From Chiridota heheva (Eukaryota > Echinodermata > Holothuroidea > Apodida > Chiridotidae), in the NCBI GenBank assembly GCA_020152595.1, contig JAIGNY010000132.1:219501-283500 (forward strand): a stretch of DNA of 64,000 nt, written 5' to 3'. Below the pieces are notes generated by a model, which saw only the letters and a program-made list of their open reading frames with translations, did not search any database and had not been told where the DNA came from. The position numbers were made by a program, and so were the translations under genes. Position 1 is the first letter of the stretch. Each line of letters opens with the position of its first letter. This document shows positions 41,201-53,200 of this stretch, piece after piece.

Positions 41201-44200
41201 TTCTGACAAATCAATCTGTCTTCTTGTCTTGCAGGAAATCAAAGCATGAGTTCTACGGAAAACATCATTGTGACTCACCCTGACTTCAGGATGATGGTCC
41301 TTGCCAATCGCCCAGGGTTTCCGTTTCTTGGGAATGACTTCTTTGGCGCACTGGGTGTGTATACATTCTCTGAAGACCATCGTTGAAACAGCAATAGCCA
41401 TATTCCCTGAACAACCATAAAAATACCAAATTTTCTCATCAAATTAGGATGCAGAAATTGAGCATATTACAGCTTTTTGAATATTCTTGTGTAAATATGG
41501 AAATTTTAAAAGTAAATTTGAAGTCACACCCTAATGAAATTAATAGTTTGAAAAACTGTCTTATCATTTTAAAGACTGAAATTTAAGCAATGAGGAATTA
41601 TGTGAATATCTTGATTATGCCACTTAGAATAGTCGTGCATTGCACTCTATATAGTGAGATCATGTTTTTGAAGAGTATAAAGAGTATGACAAGTATGTTG
41701 ATTTAATGTTCTGCTTTTTTCGATGCTCACAAGTTATGAACCCCAAGTATACTGTTAATATCAACATTCTTTCCCTCTAATTGCCTAACTCCATTTCAAA
41801 AAAGCTTGCTATATGCAATTGTACACTTTATAGATGAATGGAATTGTGACTGACTATCATGTACATTTTGTTTGCTTAGTGGTAGTGTTCACTTTTCAGC
41901 AGGTTCAATTCTAGATCAGGTCATACCAGAAACTATTAAATTGCTATCTGTTGATTCCTTACATATATTAGATATAGGATATAAACAGGGCGGTAGTGTA
42001 AAGTTGAAGTGGGAAAAAGGGAAAAACATGAACATTTTCTATATTTTCTTCACAGGTGATATATTCAGCTGTCATGCAATAGACAACCCAGATATGGAGT
42101 CCGAACTAGCCATGCTGAAGAGGTACGGCCCACACGTACCAGACTCGGTGCTGAGGAAGCTGGTGCTGGCGTTTGGGGAGCTCAGAGACATGGCAGATCA
42201 GGGTCTTATTTCATACCCGTATTCCACTAGGGAGGTGGTCAACATGGTGAAGCATTTGGAGGTAAGACCCCATGGGGATGTACTTAAAGATCAGGTAGAG
42301 GCAACATGCGCTATATTGTTTAAGAATATCCAGTAAAACCATCAAAATAGGAACAATCCCCCTCTGCTACAATTGCCTATTTTATGGCTTTTCAGTTTTT
42401 TGGTGAGCATACGAAGCATAATGCGAACCTGTGTAATGGCGATTTCGTCCATCGGGCCATCAACAGTTTTTCCTGAGATTTCCTCAGAAATGTTAGTTTT
42501 TTGAGAATTTCTCTAAAAATGTTAGTTTCTTTAGAGTTCCCCAGTATAAGTTAAAAGTTTCTTCAGATATGTTTGTGTAAGGTTAGAATTTCCTTACAAG
42601 ATTTTAAAGTTTTTCAGAGACACTTAAGACAGATTGAAGACTCATTTCCTTCAGAAGTTGAAAAAGATAACTGTAAGATGATATAATTATCCAATATTTT
42701 TCAGAGATCCTCAAGCGTCTCTCTCGTAGCACTGGAGATTTAAAATTCTTCAAAATATTTGGGCACCAACAGTTGTATCAGGCATGATTATTCAACTCTG
42801 TGTTTGTTATTATGGTCATTTGCATAAAGTTGCTACAGTATATGAACTGCCTAGACTTTTTTTATTTAGTATGCTCAGTCAGGGAGTGTGACAGGAAGTG
42901 ACTGCATATGGACATAGGGAGGGATGCCATGTGGGACATGGATGGTGGCCATGCGGGACATATGATAGAATATATACCATGTGGTATACACCAAGGGCTA
43001 TATCAGGCATATTTTTTTGACTCCGCCTTTTTTTCTTATTCAACAAGTAATTTGCATATAAGTTACTATATGAACTGACACTTTCATACATAGTATGCTC
43101 AAGAAGGGACTGTGATAGCTAGTATGAGACTTCCTATGGAGCCTATGGGATGTCATGTGGGACATGGGGTGGTACGCCATGTGGGACATGGGGTAGGATG
43201 CCATGTGGAATGCCATGTAGGATATATGGTGGAATGCCATGTGGGTACATAGGGTGGAATGCCATGAGATGGGATGTCATGTGGGACATGGGATGTCATG
43301 TGTGATATGGGGTGGGATGTCATGTGGGACATGGGGTGGGATGTCATGTGGGACATTGGTAGGGATGTCATGTGGTTCATATGTTTGAATTAATGTGGGA
43401 CATACATGTAGGATGGGATCCATGTGGGACATAGAGTGGGATACCATGTGGGTCATAGGGGGGATGGTATTTACCGTTCTAGTTTAAAATGTTATGTCAA
43501 TTTGTGATATATGAAAAGGCATATCTAATTTTCGTATGTAAAACCTTTGTTTTGTAATCATGAGCCACAGTAACTTTAGGACAGCAGAGGATTCTAACAA
43601 AAGGTTCTTGGAGTTTTCCCATACTCCAATCAGCTTGTAGAAGGAAAAGACAATCTTATCATTTTCAAAGACTGAAGTAAAAGTCGTCTTCCTGTTCATA
43701 CATCACAAATTTTGCATATGTAAAAAAATTCCTAAATTCTGATCAGCTATTAAGCCGCAGTATGTCATCCAAATTGTAAGGCCGTTCTGCTCAGAATTTC
43801 AAACACATAATAGTAAGTAAAACAGAATTTTTTTGTAGCTGTCGCATGTACATTCAAAGCCATTGTGATACCCAGATACTTAGCTTTTTGTGATTTTCTT
43901 GAGTACTGCAATTAAAATGTTCAACTAGCAAATGTATATGCTGATGTGAGGAAGATCAAATTTTGAGTCTTTATACATTTGTTTATTGTACTGAAATGTT
44001 TTCCACATCCCTTATGTCTTACAGGAATTTCCATCTGAAGGTTTGGCAACTGTGGTGTCAAATGTCTTTGATTTTGACTCTTATAACAAGGAGCTACAGG
44101 AACAAGTCACGTCCACTCTTCACAAACATGGCATCCCTGTTGGTGCCCAGCCTGGCAACGTACTACTAGCACAAGAGTGAGCACAACAAGCCAATATATT

Positions 44201-47200
44201 ACAAAGCAGATTAAAGATATAAATAGAATAAGCAGCAGGTTCAAATAGCCAATCAAATCACAAGAAGAGACCAAGCCTCAAGTGTTATGGATATATTGAA
44301 GATTCAAAATGGCCAAGTAATTTGTAATATTCAAATGATGAAATTTGAACCAGTTTTTTGTTGGGGGGGTAGGGGGGTTGTATTGATTCATTTAGTGATA
44401 ACATTGTTTTCATGCTTTTGTATAATTCCTTCTGTTTGGGGGATTTCTGACACAGAATAACAATTACTGTTTAAACAACAAGATGTTGGACTTGTGCATC
44501 AGTAAACACATGATACAATTTTTATGCTCAGAGATAGAGCTTTGCAAATTATTATATGTGATTATTTTCCCCCTTGTTTTCAGTTTAATTTCAATGAGCA
44601 TTCAAATCATATTTCATATCTGTTAACTTTGTTGATATATTGCTTTGCAAATTATGCAAAACACACTTGGCAAAGTTTTTTAAAGATAAAACAGGATGAA
44701 ATTTTGGTAAAATAAAATAAAAGTTGGGAAGCATATTGGGTTGGGATGTCAATGCAAAAAGTACATAGTTTGATTCCTGACATGAATCCAATGTTGTGTC
44801 CTTGAACAGGATAAAGTTGTTTAAGTGAGTAAAAACCATGTAACAAAGTTAATCTATAAAGAACTGTTGTCCCATCTAGGAAGTGGTGGACTCTCAAACA
44901 CATATACCACAGACATTAATGTTGGTGGAGTACTAGAGGTTGGGGTGGGAGTGGTGGTTGGGAGGTAAGGTGGAGAGCAGTTTTTGAGCTCTTCACTTAA
45001 AGAGGCAAAACAATTTGACAACATTTAAATGTGGCAAATGTTATATTTTACTGACTACAATATAATGAAGGTCTTGTACTTGAAACCTACAACACCTTCT
45101 ATTAATTGTTATTGTTGAACATCACGGTCCATTTGAAATGTAAATATTTTGTCACAATTGGTTTTGAGTATTACATATGGTGATAGTCATTATATTTATA
45201 GTTGTCTTTGTATTTGAGAGAGAATAACTTCAAAGCTAGTTATTGTCTGAAGTGGCCTACTTAGTATTCATTAGGAACAAATGTTGAGGGATGGAATTTG
45301 TTAGTTTTGTCTTAACCGTAATCTTGAATCAGAAGATTATTACACTATTGAAATAGAGTTTAAATGGTTTTATTTGGACGAATGTAAGATATTTTGAAGA
45401 CCATGTAATATGTCAATTTATATACATATGATATTTACAGAGTTCATAAAATTGTTGAACATTGAACAAGTTCATTTCTGGTTGATTTGTTGAACCCTAG
45501 AATGTATCATAAGGAGTGTATGAGTCTGAAGAACGATTAAAATATACATGTCACAGCATAAAATGTCCTTATTGTTTGCATTGTTTTGAAGCAACAAGAA
45601 CAGAGAAGAACTTTATGGTAACATTTACAGTAACCATTTAAAAATTGTTGGTTGTTAGATTAATAATGTTATTAATGATGTTATTAATGATGTTATTTTG
45701 AAAAAGAAAAGTGAAATGTTCACTCAATCAACATTTCTAAAAATGTGCTTTTATCATGCTGAGTTGTGAAGGCATTTTACGTATGAAATTGGGGAAACAT
45801 ACTTTCCTCCTAAAATGATCAAACCAATAATATTACAAAATTTGGAGCAAAGTAAGCTCTGTGTTGTTGACTTCAAAATGATACCATTTTGTTCTCAAAG
45901 TTTGCATTCAAAGAGGACTAAAAGTAACGTTACCATAAAATTCTTCTCTTTTGTAGGTTTTCACTCCCCCCACCAACTCTGACCTCACGTTGGATATTTG
46001 GTGATCAGGGCTCACAGAGACGGAAAATGATCTGTCCAGTCACTGAGAGGCAACTAGATGTTAAGGTAGGAATTACTGGACCTACACTGATGCATCATGT
46101 ATACAAAAATGAAATTACTCAATCACAGATCAGGAAAAAGTAAACAACAACAAGTGCATGGAAAAATATGCTCTTGGTTTACCTCCACATGTTGGCAATG
46201 TGGGAAAGGAACATGTGTTTTTTGTTAGCTCAAAGAAGTTGAAGTTATAAAGTGGGAAGAATCTGTCCACTTTCTGTCTCCCGTTTTTAAAATGTATTTA
46301 ATCAGAAAATTCTGAAATTTGGCAGTCTTGAAGAGCATGACAATTTATGGTTGTTATCATGAAATTGGGTCATTTTTATTTTATACATTTTTGAAGAATA
46401 TTCTGTACTGAAAATGTCCAATGTTGCATAGTGAATTTCCTACAGCACCCATACAGCTGAGTCACACACATACAGCTAGTACCACTTTGTTCGTACTACA
46501 GTACAGTGCCCCTGTTGTTGTGTCCAGCATGGAATACTACTCCTCTTAATTACCTTCACTTGTTATTTTTGCCTGAGTGCACTTGTCTTCATAGTTGCAA
46601 TGTGTAGTGAAATACAAGCTACTTCATGACACGTTTGCTCTTTGAGTTTAAATTTCAAATTAAACTTCTACTGAAAAAGAAGTGTTCTTTTTTTAATTCT
46701 ATTGTGAAAGTTCCCTAATGTTCAGTGGATTTTTCCTTTTCTTAAGGAAAATAAACTGCTTTTAGCCAACAAATATAAGAAAATTGCCAGTTAAATAGTA
46801 AGACAACTTATATTTGTTTCTCTGAAGAATTGTTGGGAATCTAAGTTCCATGGGTTTTTCCTTTTTTGGAGGAAATTTAATCATTTTAGCTAACACACAA
46901 GCTAGAAAATCACTCTGGTGGAACAAATACAGACTCAATTTGGATGAATCTCCAAACAACAGATGCAAACCATAACAGAAAGAAATTATCAATCATTTGC
47001 GAAGAAATTTTGAAAAGCCAAAAATTATTTTTTCTTTGCCTGATCAGTGAGGTATTCAGCTTGAGTAGGATAAAGTATACTTCCTGAGAATCCAGAGGGA
47101 CAAGTCTCTTAAAGTTCTGTGGCTTTTTTTTCTGGCGGCAATTTAATATCTTAAATTAACACATAAGCTAGAAAATCACTCTGGTGGAAAAATACAGACT

Positions 47201-50200
47201 CTTTTTGGATGACTCTCTAAACAACCGACGCATTCTAGATGTTTGATCATGACATCAAAAAATCATCAAACTTTTGCCAAGAAATTTTGAAAAATTATTA
47301 TTTTCCTGCCTGTTCAGTGAGGTATAATGCTTGATCAGGCTGAGGGGGCAGACTTTAACATAGTTTAGTTTTAATGAAGAAAAGTGGGCAAAATTAAATG
47401 CAACCCCATCCGGGGAAGGGTAATATGCTACCTTGGCCTACCCATCTCCAACATTCTATCTGAGAGGGTGATCACTCCAGATCTGCACATATGACAACTT
47501 AATAAATAGATCTATTTCAAATTTATGTATTCTCTCTTCACGAAAACTAAAACAAATCATAGAAGTTATTAGATTTACAAACATACTCTGAAATTCAAAG
47601 GTACAGTTCAGATTCAATTTCAACATCATAAAAACACTCAGAAAAACAAGGTTTTGGTGACAAGTGTTTGCTGTAAAATCAGGGTGAAAATAGATTTGTT
47701 TTTGACCTCAGCTGCCTCCAGTTGAATTTACACATTTTATTGGAAAATAACTTGGGTCTTTTGGATTGGGGGTATCGCCTTATAAAACATACACATCCAA
47801 GGGCCTTTGCTCATTGCTTAGTTTCACATCAAATGATTGGTGTATTTATCAGACAAATCAATTAAAAGAAAGGATGTAAATGTTAGAGTTTAATCAATGG
47901 GAATATTGCAAAGAAAGAATTACTTTGTATAAAATACTATTTAACGTAGACCATAGGTATATTTTTTTTAATGCAAAAACTCTACTTGAAGTAAATGACT
48001 GAAAATGGCAACTCACATTTCATCTTCCTTCGATATCATCTTTATTATTCTTTTGAACATTTTTATGATAAAATTGAGCTTCAACATCATTGATGTCCTG
48101 GTTTCAAATGTCTTCTGTCTGCTTTAATACCGTACAATAAGTGTAGTACATGCACAAAAGCTTAAACCATATTTCGAGTAAAACATTACTTCCAGACCCC
48201 AAAGTCCCCAGCTCATGTTACGTGCATATACTTCATCCTTTCAAGATAATTTGTAGCCGACTCAGTTTACATAAAGTACATACATCACATCCCATTCATT
48301 CAAAGCTTTTTCTCTTTCTGTGAAAGCAGTCTCATATTTCACTTTAGGCATATGCCAGGGAAAGCACACGTAAGTCACAATGACTTGTTTCTAGTGTGTA
48401 CCTGATGAATTTACTTCAAGTTATACCTTACCTTCCATGCTATAATTATGCAATCTGGTCACACGACCTGATTCTAATGCACTTCTAACCGACCCTAAAA
48501 AACGCAGCAACCATCCAAGCCCTGACCTTCATAATACCTCTGTACCACCTCACTCTTTTTCAGCGCGTTGTTTGCACTAACATCGCTGAAACTGGTCATT
48601 TTTATTTTAATTAATTTAACCTTTTTCTAACTCTTTTCTCTTCGGCAGCTTCTACCTGGAGAGTTTTTACGCTGCCCTTTCTCATCTGGCTCGCCTTTTC
48701 AAGTCTTCCGAGATAAGGGTGAGGTAGCCATGGGTCTGAGATTTCTTCGGCCGACCTACACGACTTTACCCGTGTAGCCTACATTTAGGATAGCGGGTTT
48801 TTGTCTCCATTCGTACAAAGCGAGTGGCTAGTTCGAGAGCGTCCTACTCTCGTGGTGAGTGTTTTAGGTCCTAGAGCACCAGGTGTGCCTGTCTAGGGGA
48901 CCTCTTACCCTGGGGTTTAGGTTTTTCCACCCTTTGCCCCGCCTTACCACGAGGAACCTAGCGTTATAACTTTGCATATGTTTTAACACGTTAGGATTTC
49001 TCTGTACAAGTTCTCGTATGCATTAGGCCAATTTCTTTTTCTGATTTTGGCGCATGCGCATTGGGTCGACGTCTCCGTCGGGTGTTCGGGGAGTCGGCTC
49101 CGAGCTTCTCCAAGGAGCTACAGTTGTTACAAGAGAGCTTATTTTTGTATTAACGTTACCAGCATATGAATATTTTTGTTTTTCTTACACAGATTTGAGA
49201 AAAAATATTTAATTTTCAAGCTTGAATTTTGGGGTGTTGGAGAGACCGGGAGTGGGTCTCTCCGACGTCCTATTTACAGGGAAACTAATCTTTCCTTTTT
49301 ATCTTTACAGACCTCGAGTACACAGTGGTTGGTGTTTCCCACGCTACCCCGGCGCTTGTAAAGTCATTACATTGGATGCGTTTTCTCGGGTTTCTAAAGT
49401 TTTTCAGATAGAAATTTTTTTCGTTTTAAATTTTTTTCTGTTAAAGAAAGTGTTGTTGTTCTGTTTGGAATGCTATGCCTCGTCTCTCTTTAGCGTTTCC
49501 GTAAGATCATAGTTACTTTGCCTTATTTATGTAGGTATGCATGGAAATATGTTCTTCTCTTCTTAAGAAATTTTTTTTCTGTTTAAGAAAGTTTTGATGA
49601 TCTGTTTAGACTGCTATGCCTCGTCTCTCTTTAGCGTGTCCGTAAGATCATACTTACTTTGCCGTATTTGTGTATGTACGCATGGATATATGTTCTTCTC
49701 TTTTCAGATATAAAAGAAATTTACTGAAAAGGTTACGCTCTTAGAGGCGTTGAGAGAGAGAAAGAGATATAACCTCTTAGGGGCGCTATACGCGTCGCCT
49801 AAGTTGTAGTAAGATCCTATTGACAGGTCAGTGTTACGCTCATAGAGGCGTTGCGCCTAGAGCGGTAACTGTAAGAGAGAGAGAGAGATAACCTCTTAGG
49901 GGCGCTATACGCGTCGCCTAAGTTGTAGTAAGATCCTATTGACAAGTCGATAAGGTTCCGTTGGACGATCCCAGACGGTTCCGCAGCTCTATTTACGGGC
50001 ATAGTGCGGTTCCGGGGGCCGGTTTCATAGAGACGGTTCCATAAACACGGTTCCATACGGTTTTGTTGGAAGGTCCCTGATGGTTCCGCAGCCCTATTTG
50101 CGGGCATTGTGCGGTTCCGTGGGACGGTTCCATACGGTTCCGGGGTCCATACGGTTCCGCGGCCCGTTGTTACGGGGCGGACGGTTCCATTGGATGGTTC

Positions 50201-53200
50201 CGTGGTCCATACGGTTCCGCGGCCCGTTGTTACGGGGCGGACGGTTCCATTGGACGGTTTCATACGGTTCCGCGGCCCGTTGTTACGGGGCGGACGGTTC
50301 CATACGGTTCCATTGGACGGTTTCATACGGTTCCGCGGCCCGTTGTTACGGGGCGGACGGTTTCATTGGACGGTTCCATACGGTTCCGCGGCCCGTTGTT
50401 ACGGGGCGGACGGTTCCATTGGACGGTTCCATATGGTTCCGCGGCCCGTTGTTACGGGGCGGACGGTTCTATTGGACGGTTCCGCGGCCCGTGTTTACAC
50501 GGGTCCGTATTTAACGGGTTAAACGTACATCGTACGGTTTAATCCGGTTATATGCCCACTAGCTACAAGATACGTGGTCAGGTGACAGGTGACATTCTTG
50601 ACAAAAAGTTTAGCATTGACAGCTATTTTTCTTCTTGGTCCCGTAGCTATTAGCTACGCAGTTCCACGGCTTGTGTGAACGCAATTAAGACTGTCTACGT
50701 TGAACATTACAAATTCCGTATTTATTTTCACCAGTATCATGGACATGGAGGACAGGTCCCCGAGTGTCGATGTTTTACACACCCAGGATGTCCCGCGATG
50801 TGTAGCATGCAAACGCTTCTTTAAATTACGCTCCGGTGACATCCATCTCATGTGTTACGCGTGCAGATTATGCTGCGAGTCAAATCCCTGTACTCTTTGC
50901 AGCGATTGGGATCTAGCGGCGTGGTCGGAGCACAGACTCCACCGCGACCGGTACTTTCAAAGAGCGGCGGAGAAAGTGGAGAAGCGATGGTCTGATAGGC
51001 CCTCTTCGTTTCCCCCCCGCCGCCACCGCCACCCAGGCCCAAAGCCAGGGAGGTGGGGCCGCCGCCCACTCTTAGCGGAGCGCCTCTTGAAAGACGTACA
51101 CCGTACGGTTAATCCGGAAGTATAGCATTGAGACAGCTATTTTTCTTCTTGGTCCCGTAGACAAAGGCTACGGCAGTTATACGGTTCCACGGCCCATGTT
51201 TACGGGTCCGTACGGTTCCACGGTCCGTGTTTTACGGGTCCGTACGGTTCCATTGACAGTTCCGCGGCCCGTGACGATTCCACGGTCCCTACTACGCTAC
51301 GTGGTCAGGTGACAGATGACTTTCTTTACAAGAAGTATAGCATCACGTCAGCTATTTTCTTTTTGGTCCCGTAGCCATTAGCTACGCAGTTCCACGACTC
51401 GTGCGAAAACAATTAAGATTTGTCTGCGTTGAACATTACAGTTCCGTAATTATTTTCACCAGTATCATGGACATGGAGGACAGGTCTCTGAGTGTCGATG
51501 CTCTACACACCCATGATGTCCCGGCGTAGCGTGCTAACGCTTCTTTGATGTACGCTCCGGTCACATCCATCTCACGCGTTACGCGTGCAGATTATGCTGC
51601 GAGTCCATTCTTTGTACTCTTTGCAGCGATTGGGTTCAAGCAGCGTGGTCGGAGCACAGACTCCACCGCGACCAGTATTTTCAAGGTGCGACCGAGAGAG
51701 TGCAGCTCCGGTGTTCGGATGCGTACGGCTCCGTAGTTTTGTAACGGGATATCGTACACCGTACAATTTACCCGGATATGCACCTACGAGCTGTGGCCAG
51801 GTGACAAGTGATAATCTTCACAAGAAGTATAGCGCCGTGAGAGCTATTCTATTCATGGTTCCGTAGCCATTAGCTACGCAGTTCCACGATCATGTGAACA
51901 CCATTAATACGATTATCCGCGTTCAATGTTACAGTTCCGCAATTACTTTCACCAGTATCATAGGCACGGAGGACAGGCCTCCGAAGGCCGTCGATGCGTT
52001 ACGCACCTAAGAGGTCCCGCTATGCATAGCGTGCAAACGCTTCTCTAGACCGTACGGGCCTGTACGACTTCAGAGTTTTTGCAACAGGATAACATACACT
52101 GTACGATGAACCCCGAAATTGAGTCCGCTAGCTAGGAAGCTACTTGGTCAGGTGATAGGTGACAGTCTTCACGAGAAGTATATCATCACGAGAGCTATTT
52201 TCTTCCCGTCTCTGTAGCCATTAGCTACGCTGTTCCACGGCCGTGTGAACTGCCTCTGTAGGATTTTCCGCATTGAACGTTACAGTTCCGCGATGTTTTG
52301 TGCCTATATCATCGACACGAAGGGCAGGTCCCTAGTGTCGGTGCGTTACGCGCCTTGACTGTCCTGCGATGCGTCGCATGTAAACGCTTCTTAGGTTGCG
52401 CTTTGGTGTTATCGATATGTTCAAACCCGTGTACACCGCTGTGGTCCTCGGTTCGCGATGGGACCGGTAGGCCCCAAGAGGCGACGCCCCACGGGTCTTA
52501 CGTGAGTTGGTACCCTTTTTATGGCTAGTTGTAGAGCCATTGGATTACTTGCACGGGTCCATTAGGGTCCGTACGGCTGTGGTGATCGGTTCCATACGAC
52601 CCCCACGGCTTGTTTTCACGGCCCCGTAAGGGTCCGTAAAACAACTCGGCGGCTCCGTCCGGGGCATGGGATGACGTTTGGGTCCGTAGGGCTGCATAGT
52701 TCTACAACAAGGTAACGTACAACGTACGTCACACCCGATAGTTTACCCTTTAGCTTTTTAGCTACAGGGTCAGGTGATAGTTACAATCTTAGGAGATCTC
52801 CACGTCCGTGTGAGCTGACTTGGTGAGATTTTCGCGTTGAACGTCACGGTTCCGCATAGTTTTTCACCAGTTCATGGACACGAGGACGAGTTTGTAGGTA
52901 CGTCACGCTCCCAGGATGCGTCGCGTGTTAGCGCTTGCTCGGGTTTTCGAGGCCTAGCGCTTGGGTGATAAGAATTACTTCTTTACGGGAGGCATACCAT
53001 CACGAGAGCTTTTCTCTCCGTGTTACGTAGTATCACGACCGTTCAAACTACTCTGAATATGATTCTTGCGTCGAACGAGACCTTCGGCTCTTATTTTACG
53101 GATATTAACGCGGTTTTACGTACAACGTACGATAAACCCGGGTAACGGAACTTCGGGATATTGCGACCGTTAGCGCGTGTTGCAGTGTTCATGCGGTCGT

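Noticed and set aside
41872-42336. Separate 154-codon gene
   Set aside because: It is exon 17 with intron read-through on both sides; splice sites at 42055/42056 and 42261/42262 fit VWA8.
50080-50522. Open frames of 137-169 codons on both strands over the CGGTTCC array
   Set aside because: Stop-poor GC-rich minisatellite, open in several frames at once.
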